Shown: positions 17,796 through 27,001, counted from the stretch's first letter. The stretch is 64,000 nt of DNA from an uncultured Ruminiclostridium sp. (GCA_910579265.1 CAJTTE010000004.1:121262-185261); one strand, 5' to 3'. Numbers and translations are program-made. The notes: generated by a model from the sequence alone, not told the origin.

Positions 17796-18084
17796 TGTGT
17801 TATCGTCACCAAAATGATTTTTTAAAATACAAGCACAAAAATACGCTTTCGTGAAATTGGGAGCGTATTATCTGCCCGCTTTGCGGACTGTCTAACAAAT
17901 ATAAAAAAGATTTTTCATTTAAGCCGTTAAAAACGACCGCATGGTTTTGCAGCGTACTCCCGTATTTTTCGGTTTTTGCGAAGCAAAAATGAATTTTCCA
18001 TATGGAAATTCAAGAAAAATCGGGACGAAAACGAGCAGAGGAGAGAGCCGCAAGGGCGACCGACGAAGCCGTTTTCCTTTTGCA

Positions 18085-18117
18085 AAAACCGTCCTTGGCT
18101 CTGCCAAGGACGGTTTT
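18085..18117 (-). terminator. Displaced original terminator of tRNA-Ser(CGA)
   Basis: AAAACCGTCCTTGG pairs with CCAAGGACGGTTTT; read on the minus strand it ends in TTTTT. It lies 10 bases beyond the 3' end of the tRNA copy at 18128-18185, so it is probably the tRNA's native terminator, separated from it by the insertion. Confidence 0.75.
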
Positions 18118-18127
18118 CCAAAGGATG

Positions 18128-18185
18128 TGGCGCAGACGGTGGGATTCGAACCCACGGTGCTTTTCACGGCACAAACGATTTCGAG
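18128..18185 (-). repeat. Attachment site: 3' part of tRNA-Ser(CGA), 58-bp direct repeat
   Basis: These 58 bases are identical to 54472-54529, the 3' part of the intact tRNA-Ser(CGA), and diverge right after TTTCGAG, the anticodon loop. This marks the chromosomal junction of the integrated DNA. The fragment has no 5' half and cannot be a functional tRNA. Confidence 0.92.
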
Positions 18186-18323
18186 GGGTAATTTTAAGGT
18201 CAAATCCCTTTATATCTCTATGTAGCCTTTTATATGTAAGCCGCAAAAAGCCTTTATTTGTCTATTGTTCCTCTGAATTGTGTTATATCTTATTATAGCA
18301 TATTATTTTTTGCTTTGGAACGG

Positions 18324-18388
18324 TTTGATAACAATTTTATAACACGGATTTTTTGATAACATTGAAAGTGTTATCGAAAAAGATAACC
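18324..18388. repeat. Arm-type repeats at left end of element 1
   Basis: TTTGATAACA occurs at 18324-18333 and 18352-18361, an inverted TGTTATCGAAA at 18369-18379, and a partial AGATAACCG at 18381. Matching copies lie at the other end of the element. They are likely integrase or excisionase binding sites. The rest of 18186-18460 is gene-free. Confidence 0.65.
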
Positions 18389-18461
18389 GTTTCTTACAAA
18401 AAATTTCATTCAAATAAAACGCAAGAAAATAAGTCGTACCTTGTTTGACCTCAATATGTAA

Positions 18462-18479
18462 CCACGGCAAATGCCGTGG
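18462..18479 (-). terminator. Hairpin downstream of integrase 1
   Basis: CCACGGCA-AA-TGCCGTGG lies 12 bases beyond the restored integrase stop. There is no long T run on the minus strand, so termination is only probable. Confidence 0.5.
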
Positions 18480-18490
18480 CAAGGTATACG

Positions 18491-19769
18491 CTATCTTTCG
18501 TCGTGTGTGCGTTCTGTCTTTCTTTTAGCTGCAAGTCTTTCCGCTTCACGGGGGAACATAGCATTGTGATAGGCTTCTAAAACGGTTTTCTTACGATCCA
18601 AACGCACATCAACATATCGGACGGTAACATCGGCCACATTTGTTGATATGCTCAGCGAAAGTCCGATTCCTTTTAAAGGTATGTCCCAAGATTTCACCGA
18701 CCGTATAAAAATCGCCCGTAAGTTCGTGCATATTAGTCGCTGCCGAATGGCGTAAATCGTGAAAGCGAATATGGGACATATTTTGGTGGCGTAGGAATTG
18801 TCCGAAGTTATTTGTTACTCTGTCCGCACGAGCCGGAGAGCCATCAGCCCTTGCAATAACAAGGTTATTATCATAATAAGGCTGTCCCGATAATTCTGCA
18901 AGCTCTTTTTGTTTTTGCTGTAATTGTTGCTGTCTGATAAAGAATGGTAGGGTAACATCGGTAATCGGCAGTATACGATCCTGCGATTTGGTAGGGGCCA
19001 TTTCGCTAATTGTGGTAGTTCCGGGTGGTACTTTGAACGGTAATTGCTCAACAACAGCAAAACACTTGTTTTTCAAATCAACATTGCTCCAACGCAAGCC
19101 GAGAACTTCATTACGCCGAAGTCCGTACAGACCGCTTAAAACAAATATCATTTCCCATTCATTCCCTGATCCTAACGCCATAAGGTGCTGCATTTGCGGG
19201 GCCGTATAAGGATCGGGCGTTTTTGCGTCTTTGCCGAACTTTGTCAGTATATCTCTTGCGGGGTTTGTTTCGATATAGCGGTATTTTCGCGCCGCCTCAA
19301 ACGCAACGCTTAGTATTCTCTGTGCATAGCGGCAAGTGCTGGTTGACAATCCTTTGTCGGAAAGCTGCTTTAACATATTGTCTATCATTGCCGGCGTTAG
19401 CTTTTTCAGAGGGACATTCCCGATGTAGGGGACAATATGGTTCTTGATATGGCATTTGTAACTTGAAAAGGTGCTTGGCCGCAAGTTCGCCTTTCCGTGA
19501 ATTTCGACCCATTCCTCTAAATATTCCTGCACGGTCTGTTTCGCTTCAACAGCCTTGATTGGCTCATAACTCGGATTTGTTAATTTAACGCGCATTTCGG
19601 CTTCGTGGTCTAACGCTTCTTTCTTTGTCAGAAATCCGCGTTTACCGTATGTTTTATAACCGTCAGCCGTTTTGTAGCGTATAAACACATCATAAACCGT
19701 TCCGGCTCTCGCCGTGCTGCCGCCGTCAGCAGTACGCTTGTTTTTTACTTGGCGTGTAGCAACAGACAT
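18491..19769 (-). pseudogene. Tyrosine recombinase (integrase 1), frameshifted near the C-terminus
   Basis: The first frame starts at ATG 19769 (GAGGTG upstream) and encodes an N-terminal arm-binding domain, a SAM-like core-binding domain and the catalytic domain with the first arginine in GLYGLRRNEVLGLRW and FHDLRHSAATN. After EILGHT it shifts to an abnormal tail and stops at 18609. The other frame continues as LKGIGLSLSISTNVADVT then RYVDVRLDRKKTVLEAYHNA and ends at 18491, the expected C-terminus containing the tyrosine region. One extra T in CCTTT near 18680 explains the break. It is either inactive or expressed by slippage. It reads toward the attachment site at 18128. Confidence 0.8.
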
Positions 19770-20003
19770 TTAATCACCTCTTGTTCCTGCTGTGGGACGG
19801 GTACAGTATCGGTTGTACCAATCCCATATGGCTTTGTCTGCAAGCAAACAGCGGTTGCCGTTTTGGATATACTCGATCTCGCCGTTGCTTATCAATTCAC
19901 GCAATTTGTTAATGCCGATTCCGCTGTATTTGCTCATTTGCTCTACGGTCTTTAACATCGGCACGATTTCAGTTGCGAGAGCAGATGTTTTTGTGCGTGC
20001 CAT
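19770..20003 (-). CDS. Excisionase-like helix-turn-helix protein of element 1
   Basis: 77 residues starting MARTKTSALATEIVPML, with the excisionase-type winged helix pattern KTVEQMSKYSGIGINKLRELISNGEIEYIQNG and RCLLADKAIWDWY. GGAGG lies 8 bases before ATG 20003; a start six codons upstream has none. Its stop directly abuts the integrase start, the usual xis-int arrangement. It should bend DNA at the attachment site and bias recombination toward excision. Confidence 0.75.
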   Translation of the reverse strand: MARTKTSALATEIVPMLKTVEQMSKYSGIGINKLRELISNGEIEYIQNGNRCLLADKAIWDWYNRYCTRPTAGTRGD

Positions 20004-20249
20004 TATATCTCCTCCAAACAATTAGCGGAGATACGCACCTGTTTTTGCAAACGGATTAGCTGCCCCGGATTTTTGTAGTCTTTATTTTTTTGTAAATATG
20101 TGCAATTCATAGTATTATGACCTCCTTAAACAATTTGGCGTTAAATCGCCTATGTAGAGGTCAGGGACGGACAGCAGAATCGTCCTGCCCAATATATTTT
20201 CAATCCATCAAACGGCTGGTGGCTTATCAGCTCCACGGGAATCTCACCC

Positions 20250-20405
20250 TCACATGGTTCTCATGCGACCGCCCCCATTGCCTGCGACGGCTTCACGACC
20301 GAAATATCGCTTATCACGCTCGACCTGTGACTGAACAGGAGTATCATTGTCCCTATTGCCTGTCGTCGCCGTATTGGGAGCCGCCCGGTACTTATAGCCG
20401 ACTGT
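20250..20405 (-). pseudogene. Gene remnant, C-terminal fragment
   Basis: The minus strand carries a 51-codon open tail without a start: TVGYKYRAAPNTATTGNRDN, then QVERDKRYFGREAVAGNGGG and RMRTM, ending at 20250. It reads like the C-terminus of a larger mobile-element protein, perhaps a mobilisation gene, but I cannot name the family. The surrounding 20030-20500 has broken frames on both strands. Confidence 0.3.
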
Positions 20406-20508
20406 TCATCGCTCCCTGCGGGAAACGAAAGCCAAAGACCCTAAAAACATACAGGTGAAATCTCGTTGCTTTCTTTCCCGCAGATCGTGGCGCAGCCGCT
20501 AATGTGGC

Positions 20509-20772
20509 TTATGCTTTCACAATAGCAATAGGAATGTGCTTGATGAATGGGTATTCAGTTGTCAAAGGGCACGCCCATTCACCCGAAAAAGGAAAACAGG
20601 CAGAGAGTTTTCGTACCTCTCTGTCTGTTTCCTCACTAAAAGCCAATAACACAGGGTCTATTTCAAAAGTTTTTTTAATTTTTTTCAGAGCAGCATAGAT
20701 AGATTCCTGTACCGTCTGATATTTGCACCCTTCCTTATCTGCGATTGCGGTATGTAAAATAGATTTTACCAA
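20509..20772 (-). pseudogene. Sigma region 4-like fragment fused to unrelated tail
   Basis: 87 codons from TTG 20772. The first 40 residues (TAIADKEGCKYQTVQESIYA then ALKKIKKTFE) resemble the sigma-70 region 4 helix-turn-helix of the small regulators found in Tn916-like elements. The remainder (DREVRKLSACFPFSGEWACP) is unfamiliar. There is no clear ribosome site. It is probably part of the decayed element backbone; a plus-strand scrap (EYRKFRQYANAK) at 20789-20830 adds to that impression. Confidence 0.35.
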
Positions 20773-20938
20773 GAAATAACCGAGATTACGCCGAGGAATA
20801 TCGCAAGTTCAGACAATATGCGAACGCAAAGTGTCATACCAACGCACATTATGGAAAGCCGTTGAAGAAACACTCGAAATATCAACCGAAAAAGGAAAAG
20901 CAGTAGCCCGATGAAACAGACTGCTGCTTAAAACCATT

Positions 20939-21346
20939 TTAATTATACTGAAACCGATACCCGACATCCCGAATACTCTCTATTTGATAAGCAGGCGCTT
21001 GGTCGGTATCAATAAGTTTTTTACGAAGATTGCGGACATGAAAACCAATAGTTTCCCGTTCGCCGCCCGAAGAAAAGTCACCCCATACCTTTTCATAGAT
21101 TTGGTCGTAGGTCAGCACACGGTTTTTATTTGCCACCAGCAAACAGAAAATATCGTATTCTTTTGCTGTTAATGAAATCTCCCGTCCGTCGCTTGTAATC
21201 TTTCTGCGTGCAAGGTTAATTTCAAGACCGGGAAATGATAATATCGTTTCCTCGTTCAAATCAACAGTATCAAAATCAGAGTACCGTTTCATAACCTCCA
21301 TTACTTCGTTAAAGGCAGCAGAATCCTGTTCATTAAACTCTATCAC
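20939..21346 (-). CDS. OmpR/PhoB-type winged-helix DNA-binding protein without receiver domain
   Basis: 135 residues. After a short N-terminal segment (MIEFNEQDSAAFNEVMEVMK) the chain is a complete OmpR-family DNA-binding domain: LEINLARRKITSDGREISLTA, KEYDIFCLLVANKNRVLTYD, QIYEKVWGDFSSGGERETIG, then FHVRNLRKKL and DVGYRFQY. The phosphoacceptor receiver domain is absent, and no sensor kinase is adjacent. It is either a truncated response regulator or a stand-alone regulator, a form also seen in Clostridia elements. It may control the exporter genes next to it. Confidence 0.7.
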   Translation of the reverse strand: MIEFNEQDSAAFNEVMEVMKRYSDFDTVDLNEETILSFPGLEINLARRKITSDGREISLTAKEYDIFCLLVANKNRVLTYDQIYEKVWGDFSSGGERETIGFHVRNLRKKLIDTDQAPAYQIESIRDVGYRFQYN

Positions 21347-21476
21347 TACTATGCGTCCGATATTATCACCCCCAAACCATCACTATAATGTACATGTGTT
21401 AAGTTCAGTCAATCGCCTCTTAATTGCCGATACTGTTTCGGATGGAGCAGAGAGTTTTTCTACCGCTTCCGCTTGC

Positions 21477-21511
21477 ACCACTATCCCCGGATATATGCTG
21501 GGGATAGTGGT
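21477..21511. terminator. Hairpin downstream of ABC exporter operon
   Basis: ACCACTATCCCC pairs perfectly with GGGGATAGTGGT around an 11-base loop, 33 bases beyond the exporter stop. The T run lies on the plus-strand side (TTTTTT at 21521), so its direction is ambiguous. Confidence 0.5.
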
Positions 21512-21543
21512 GATCTGACCTTTTTTAACCGTCTATCATTATA

Positions 21544-23355
21544 TCAAGAAGCAGTTACAAACTGACTATTATAAAGCTCGGCATACATACCGTTCTTTGC
21601 AAGCAATTCATCGTGCGTTCCGGTTTCCTTGATGTCGCCATCGCGCATATAGATAATCATATCTGCATCACGAATGGTAGAAAGACGGTGTGCAATCACA
21701 AAGCTTGTTCTTCCCTCGGTAAGAGCGTCCATAGCTTTTTGTATTTTTGTTTCTGTGCGGGTATCAACAGAAGATGTCGCTTCATCCAGAATCAGCATCG
21801 GAGCGTCCTCTACCATAGCACGAGCAATCGTAAGAAGCTGTTTCTGTCCTGCGGAGATAGTGACGGTATCATTCAAAACCGTATCAAGTCCGTTTGGCAA
21901 AGTGCCGATGAAATGCTTTAGTCCGCATTGATTACAAATATCAAGCAGTCTTTCATCTGTAACACCTTGTTTGCCGTAGGTCAGATTGTCACGGACAGTA
22001 CCCTCGAAAAGCCAAGTATCTTGAAGCACCATTCCGAAAATATCGTGAACATTCTCTCGGGTAATATTGGCAAGGGATGTTCCGTCAACCGTGATTTTAC
22101 CTTTGTTCAGCTCATAAAAGCGCATCAGCAGATTGACGATTGTAGTCTTGCCTGCACCCGTCGGGCCGACGATAGCAACCTTGTTGCCCGCTTTGACCTT
22201 AGCAGAAAAATCGTGAATAATGGTCTTGTCAGGGTTATATCCAAAGCTGACATGGTCGAAGGTAACATTACCTTTCACGGCGCTCAACTTTGTTTTCTTA
22301 TCCGCTTCGTCGGAAAGCTCTTCTTCTTCAAGGAACTCTGCTACACGCTCGCTTGCGGCGGCAGCGGACTGAATGCTGGAGAAGCCCTGTCCGATTTGAC
22401 CGAGAGGAGAAGTAAACAGGCGGATGTAGATCATAAAGGCGACTACCACCGAGAAATTGATAGTTCCGTTAAACGCGAGAGCCGCACCCACAATGCAGAC
22501 AGCAACATATCCGAAATTACCGACAAAGGACATAATCGGCATCATAAGACCGGACAAAAGCTCTGCCTTGAAGGTATGCTTGCGGAGCTTTTCGTTGGAC
22601 TCCTTAAATGCTGCCAAGCCTTTTTCTTCGGAGTTGTATGCACGGACAATATTTTGTCCCGCGTAATATTCTTCAACATGACCATTCACTTCGGCAAGGC
22701 TGTTCTGTCGTTCCACAAAGTGTTTTTGGGATTTGCCCATGATCAGTCCCATTGCAATAAAGCCAATAAGGGAGGCAACAATAGCCGTGAGCGCCATGCG
22801 CCATTCTGTTACGAACATCATAACAATACAGCCAATCAGTGTTGCAAGAGCCGACACGAGCGTACCGACGCTCATATTCAGCGACTGACTGATAGAATCT
22901 ACATCGTTAGTTACACGGGAAAGCGTGTCGCCGTGGTTGTGGCTGTCAAAATATTTCAGCGGAATACGATTGATCTTGTTCGTAATGTCGCTTCTCATTT
23001 TCTTGCCAACATTGCAGGAAACATGCGTCATGATAAGCGATTGCAGATAGCCGAGCAACATACTGATTGCATAAATCACAATAAGCGTTACAGCGATGCT
23101 TATGATTTTTTCCATATCAATGGCAATACCCATTGGCGAAATACCGTTTGTAATCGTTTCGGTCAGTTCCGAAATATAATCGGGGCCGATAACGGAGAGA
23201 ACCGCACTGACAGCGGCAAATACAAGAGCCGCTATAATCAAGACAAGATATTTTCGGCAGTAGCTAATCAATGCGCTGAGCGCTTTTTTCATATTTTTTG
23301 CTCCGCCGGAAACTGCCATGCCGGGAGCGCCCGGTCCGGGTCCTTGTGTACTCAT
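21544..23355 (-). CDS. ABC exporter half-transporter (consensus ATPase site)
   Basis: 603 residues: about six membrane segments in the first 330 residues, then a nucleotide-binding domain with Walker A GPTGAGKTT, signature TISAGQKQLL, Walker B MLILDEATSSVDT and switch histidine IAHRLST. The catalytic glutamate is present. Its start overlaps the stop of the companion gene by four bases, so the two are translationally coupled and should form a heterodimeric multidrug-type exporter. The N-terminal MSTQGPGPGAPGMAVSGG stretch is unusually Gly/Pro rich. The signature reads SAGQ instead of SGGQ. Confidence 0.88.
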   Translation of the reverse strand: MSTQGPGPGAPGMAVSGGAKNMKKALSALISYCRKYLVLIIAALVFAAVSAVLSVIGPDYISELTETITNGISPMGIAIDMEKIISIAVTLIVIYAISMLLGYLQSLIMTHVSCNVGKKMRSDITNKINRIPLKYFDSHNHGDTLSRVTNDVDSISQSLNMSVGTLVSALATLIGCIVMMFVTEWRMALTAIVASLIGFIAMGLIMGKSQKHFVERQNSLAEVNGHVEEYYAGQNIVRAYNSEEKGLAAFKESNEKLRKHTFKAELLSGLMMPIMSFVGNFGYVAVCIVGAALAFNGTINFSVVVAFMIYIRLFTSPLGQIGQGFSSIQSAAAASERVAEFLEEEELSDEADKKTKLSAVKGNVTFDHVSFGYNPDKTIIHDFSAKVKAGNKVAIVGPTGAGKTTIVNLLMRFYELNKGKITVDGTSLANITRENVHDIFGMVLQDTWLFEGTVRDNLTYGKQGVTDERLLDICNQCGLKHFIGTLPNGLDTVLNDTVTISAGQKQLLTIARAMVEDAPMLILDEATSSVDTRTETKIQKAMDALTEGRTSFVIAHRLSTIRDADMIIYMRDGDIKETGTHDELLAKNGMYAELYNSQFVTAS

Positions 23356-25118
23356 TTCAATTCCTCCTCACTCAACTGACTGCGGGCAATCTCCTGATAT
23401 GCACCACAAGTTGCTAATAGTTCTTTGTGTGTACCTTGACCGACCACTCTGCCGTTTTCGATAACCAAAATCAGATCTGCGTCTATAATCGTTCCGATAC
23501 GCTGTGCAACAATCAGGCAGGTGGCGTCTTTCATTTCATTTTTGAGCGCCTGTCTGAGTTCACGATCCGTCTTGTAGTCAAGGGCAGAAAAGGTATCGTC
23601 AAAAATATAAATCTCAGCTTCACGGGCAACGGCGCGGGCAATGGAAAGACGCTGCTTTTGACCGCCGGAGAAGTTTGTGCCGTTCTGCGCCACCTTGCCG
23701 TCAACACCGCCTTTTTGTGCCTCTACAAACGAAGTGCTTTGTGCAATATCAATGGCTTTTTCAACGGTGGCGTCATCGGCGTTGTTATCGCCAAAGTTAA
23801 TGTTAGAGCGAATATCGCCGCTGAACAATACCGCCTTTTGCGATACATAACCGATCTTCTTTGCGAGTTCATTTTTACGGTATTCACGGACATTATGACC
23901 GTCCACAAGCACCTCTCCGTCGGTTACATCGTAAAACCTTGAAACAAGGTTCACGACAGAGGACTTTCCGCAGCCTGTCGAGCCGATAAAAGCAACAGTG
24001 TCGCCTTTTTTCGCTCTGAAGGAAATATCCGACAGAACATCCTCGTTTCCATCGGGATAACGGAAATATACATTCTTAAATTCCACGGTTCCTGTTTCTG
24101 CGGTTTTGCCAACGCCTTTGCCTTCTTCAATCAGTTCTTTGGTTTCCAGAACCTCATTGATACGCTTTGCGCTGACCAGCGAACGGGGAGCGATCATAAA
24201 CATCATAGCCAACATCATAAACGAGGAAATGATCTGCATACCGTATGACATGAATACGACCATATCGCCAAAGAGACCGGCAAATTCCATCATAGAAGCG
24301 GCATTGATGACATAAGCACCAATCCAGTAAATTGCAAGGGAAATACCGTTCATAACAAGGGACATCAGCGGATTCATAAATGCCATCACTCTGCCGGTAA
24401 ACAGATTGGTGTTTGTGAAATCATCATTGACCGCTTCAAACTTATTCTGTTGGAAACCCTCTGCATTGTAAGCACGGACAACACGGATACCGCTTAAATT
24501 CTCACGGGTAACTTGGTTTAAGTTATCTGTGAGTATCTGCATCTTCTTAAACTTCTTTGTAACAAGAAGCATAATAGTAATAATACCGCAGACAAGAACA
24601 ATAACCGCTACGGCAACTGCAAGCGACCATTGCCACTGCTTGCCCGCAATCTTAGTGATCGCCCATACCGCCGTGATCGGCGCCTTGATCATCATCTGGA
24701 GTCCCATTGTAATTAGCATCTGCACCTGCTGCACATCGTTGGTGGAGCGAGTGATGAGGGACGCTGTACTGAATTTGTTGATTTCACTCATTGAGAAGCC
24801 CTGTACTTTTGTGTAAAGGGATTCACAGAGCCTTGCGGAAAAGTCCGCCACAATACTCACAACAAAGAAGCTTGTAATAATGGAGCAAACCATACTTCCG
24901 ATGGCACACAGCAGCATATATCCGCCGTTTGCCCAAATATCGGACATTTCATAAGGGACGCCTGTTTCAGCGTTCATGCCTCCTTGTGCGATTTGTGTAA
25001 TGGTATTCATGTAGTCGGGCATTTTCAAATCAAGCCATACCTGAGCCACAATAAAGACCACTGCACAGAGAGCGAATAACCACTCTCGCTTTTTTAAGTG
25101 TTTCAGTAATCTGAACAT
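23352..25118 (-). CDS. ABC exporter half-transporter (degenerate ATPase site)
   Basis: 588 residues from ATG 25118 (GAAAGGAAG upstream; an open frame to 25166 lacks a site). Six membrane segments, then a nucleotide-binding domain with Walker A GSTGCGKSS, signature NFSGGQKQRL and Walker B IYIFDDTFSALD. Aspartate replaces the catalytic glutamate, and the switch region reads VAQRIGT, so glutamine replaces the histidine. Heterodimeric exporters such as BmrCD and TM287/288 show the same pairing of one degenerate and one consensus half. It is first gene of the operon, divergent from tetR. Confidence 0.88.
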   Translation of the reverse strand: MFRLLKHLKKREWLFALCAVVFIVAQVWLDLKMPDYMNTITQIAQGGMNAETGVPYEMSDIWANGGYMLLCAIGSMVCSIITSFFVVSIVADFSARLCESLYTKVQGFSMSEINKFSTASLITRSTNDVQQVQMLITMGLQMMIKAPITAVWAITKIAGKQWQWSLAVAVAVIVLVCGIITIMLLVTKKFKKMQILTDNLNQVTRENLSGIRVVRAYNAEGFQQNKFEAVNDDFTNTNLFTGRVMAFMNPLMSLVMNGISLAIYWIGAYVINAASMMEFAGLFGDMVVFMSYGMQIISSFMMLAMMFMIAPRSLVSAKRINEVLETKELIEEGKGVGKTAETGTVEFKNVYFRYPDGNEDVLSDISFRAKKGDTVAFIGSTGCGKSSVVNLVSRFYDVTDGEVLVDGHNVREYRKNELAKKIGYVSQKAVLFSGDIRSNINFGDNNADDATVEKAIDIAQSTSFVEAQKGGVDGKVAQNGTNFSGGQKQRLSIARAVAREAEIYIFDDTFSALDYKTDRELRQALKNEMKDATCLIVAQRIGTIIDADLILVIENGRVVGQGTHKELLATCGAYQEIARSQLSEEELK

Positions 25119-25155
25119 AACTGCTTCCTTTCTCTTGACATAGCGTTTAGTTTGT

Positions 25156-25212
25156 GATACAATCAAGATGATATAAGATACATTTTGTATTACCGCTGAA
25201 ACATATTATAAT
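25156..25212. promoter_or_regulatory. Divergent promoter and operator between exporter and TetR genes
   Basis: ATACA-TTT-TGTAT (25178-25190) is a palindrome overlapping a TTGTAT -35 (25185-25190); TATAAT follows at 25207-25212 after 16 bases, directed at tetR. A half-site GATACAA lies at 25157-25163, toward the exporter. This fits autorepression and control of the exporter by the TetR protein. Confidence 0.6.
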
Positions 25213-25275
25213 GTTTTTTCAAATCTCAGTCAATAGGTTGAAAGCAAATGAGACATAAGGAGGCGAATTTGTATC

Positions 25276-25803
25276 ATGGCGAACAAAGAAACATATTCCG
25301 TGCGTCGGGAGATCATCAACGCCGTTATGGAGTTGATGGCGGAAAAATCCTATATGGATATAACTGTCACAAATATTATCAATACGGCGCAGGTCGCAAG
25401 AGCGTCGTTTTACAGAAATTTTAATTCCATTAATGATGTAATTGAAATTATTGCAGATGAAATGTCAAATGAACTAATTGAAGATGTTTTTCCTGTTTTA
25501 CACAGCTCTGATGAAAGAAAGTGGCGCGAGTATCTTTTTAATCATTTTTATAGTTTCACAAGAACGCAGCGGCAGATGGGAAAAATTCATCCGCAAAATA
25601 TGGATGTTTTATTTTCACGAATAGATGACAAAATAACTCAAAAAGCAGAGAAGTTTTCATCAGCAACTATACGGGACAAGTATTTGTCTGTAGGTAAAAT
25701 AGGACTTGTTAATGGTATCACAAAGAAATGGATGAACAACGGTATGCAGGAAACACCGGAAGAAATGATTGACTACATCATGTCGTTTATTACTCTGTTC
25801 TGA
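25276..25803 (+). CDS. TetR family transcriptional regulator
   Basis: 175 residues. The N-terminal helix-turn-helix is clear: IINAVMELMAEKSYMDITVT, NIINTAQVARASFYRNFNSI. The C-terminal ligand domain is short and ends MIDYIMSFITLF. AAGGAGGCG precedes the ATG. The gene diverges from the ABC exporter operon with a palindrome between them, so it most likely represses the exporter until a substrate binds. A fragment of a second TetR C-terminal domain follows 175 bases downstream. Confidence 0.85.
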   Translation: MANKETYSVRREIINAVMELMAEKSYMDITVTNIINTAQVARASFYRNFNSINDVIEIIADEMSNELIEDVFPVLHSSDERKWREYLFNHFYSFTRTQRQMGKIHPQNMDVLFSRIDDKITQKAEKFSSATIRDKYLSVGKIGLVNGITKKWMNNGMQETPEEMIDYIMSFITLF

Positions 25804-25977
25804 TCGCCCCAATTGTAGGTTGATTTTTCCTTCACTCGTATAAGCGATCTGGCTTGAATCGGCAGGACTTCCTTTTATCGGAATTTTGAAAGCAAGAGGA
25901 TATTTTGCGAAGATATATCAAATAAAATATTCAAAGAATGGACAGGCGAAGCAGGCAAAAAGGAAAACAGATCATGA

Positions 25978-26193
25978 AACGATTTGCTTGGTCTACTGTT
26001 TTCGCACTTTGAAAAATACAGGGAATTTTATAGTTTGTTAAATGAAAGAAATCTTGTGGATCCTTTGAAAGATGTAATTATCGGGTTTTCGTGCTTTAGG
26101 CTAGAGATAAAAGATCTAAGGGTTTCAGGGCTTTCCCTGATAAGTCTTGCCGTGTGGTATCACAAAGGCGATGCTTGCTGGTATATCGCATAG
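25978..26193 (+). pseudogene. Remnant of a second TetR C-terminal domain
   Basis: The open stretch NDLLGLLFSHFEKYREFYSL then LNERNLVDPLKDVIIGF resembles the C-terminal helical part of TetR proteins with the YxxNRxFyxxLhxxgL pattern. It has no start and no DNA-binding half. It could be a duplicate tail left when the neighbouring tetR or exporter was acquired. The rest of 25804-26429 shows no gene. Confidence 0.4.
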
Positions 26194-26429
26194 CATTTTA
26201 GTTTTGGCTGTGTTTGAACAACCCGATAAAGAAAATTTCTGCCGATTTGCTGCCAGTCTGTAAAAATTGCCGTTCTTTAATATCTCTTTTTCGGGTAGTA
26301 CAGGTAGTTTTGAGGGGGAGAGGTGTGGAGAGGGGGAACAAGCGTCCCCACCATATTTTGAATTGCAAAAGGTTATGGCTATCCCTTGGTAGTAGATTTC
26401 TCTTTTTTGAAAGACTTGTCAACACAATA

Positions 26430-26474
26430 AGTAACTCTGTACGGGCGTCCCCAATACAGAGTTACTGTTTTTTT
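26430..26474. terminator. Bidirectional-type terminator
   Basis: AGTAACTCTGT pairs perfectly with ACAGAGTTACT around a 15-base loop and is followed on the plus strand by TTTTTTT. It touches the stop codon of the minus-strand gene at 26473. Confidence 0.75.
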
Positions 26475-26808
26475 ATCCTTCGCTTTCGTAGTCAATCATT
26501 AGGTCATGGGTGTCGAGCAAAAATTCAATGATAAATCGCTTGATTGCTTCCGGATATGGTTCAAGTCCGATAACATCAAGCGGAGTTTCAAGGGCAATCA
26601 AATCGTATACCGCAAGAATCAGGTTGTAGGCTTCCAATTCATTGCCCGTAGAATAGAGCGTTTCAAGGACAGCCTTTATTTTTCGGACAGTATCCAGTGT
26701 GCCGGTAACTTCGCGCATTCCGTCCCAAAAGGGAGCAGAGTATGCTCCTGATACATTGCTGATAAGTTCGATTTCTGCAGGGCTTAGGGTGTGGTTTTCG
26801 TTAGACAT
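26473..26808 (-). CDS. Conserved-looking small protein of unknown function
   Basis: 111 residues, acidic, predicted largely helical, without signal peptide or membrane segment. It opens MSNENHTLSPAEIELISNVS, continues with WDGMREVTGTLDTVRKIKAV and ends DLMIDYESEG. GGAGG lies just before ATG 26808 and codon use looks genuine. I do not recognise the family. It is the last gene of element 1 before the second attachment site. Confidence 0.6.
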   Translation of the reverse strand: MSNENHTLSPAEIELISNVSGAYSAPFWDGMREVTGTLDTVRKIKAVLETLYSTGNELEAYNLILAVYDLIALETPLDVIGLEPYPEAIKRFIIEFLLDTHDLMIDYESEG

Positions 26809-26882
26809 TTTATTACCTCCAAAATATTATGGTTATGTAATGCCCCGTATTTTCTTATGTCTTTTTATATCGCTTTACTCGA

Positions 26883-26983
26883 TTTGATAACATTTTTACA
26901 ACAATTCAGCTTTTCAGTACGATTTGTGTGCTTGTTTCTCTTAGCTGTTTTATGGGCGTGTTATCCTGAAAATCGTGATAACA
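26883..26983. repeat. Arm-type repeats at right end of element 1
   Basis: TTTGATAACA at 26883-26892, inverted TGTTATC at 26959-26965 and TGATAACA at 26976-26983 repeat the motif found at 18324-18379. Their presence at both ends identifies 18186-27084 as one element. Confidence 0.65.
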
Positions 26984-27001
26984 ATATTCCGAAAATAACA
27001 A

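Noticed and set aside
17941..18298. Several open frames across the left tRNA fragment, containing GGIRTHGAF-like peptides
   Set aside because: They are translations of tRNA-Ser sequence and its terminator, a common false prediction near tRNA genes.
21928..23379. 483-codon open frame antisense to the ABC exporter gene
   Set aside because: Lies wholly opposite a clear ABC protein, rich in H, R and N as antisense shadows are, no domain or ribosome site.
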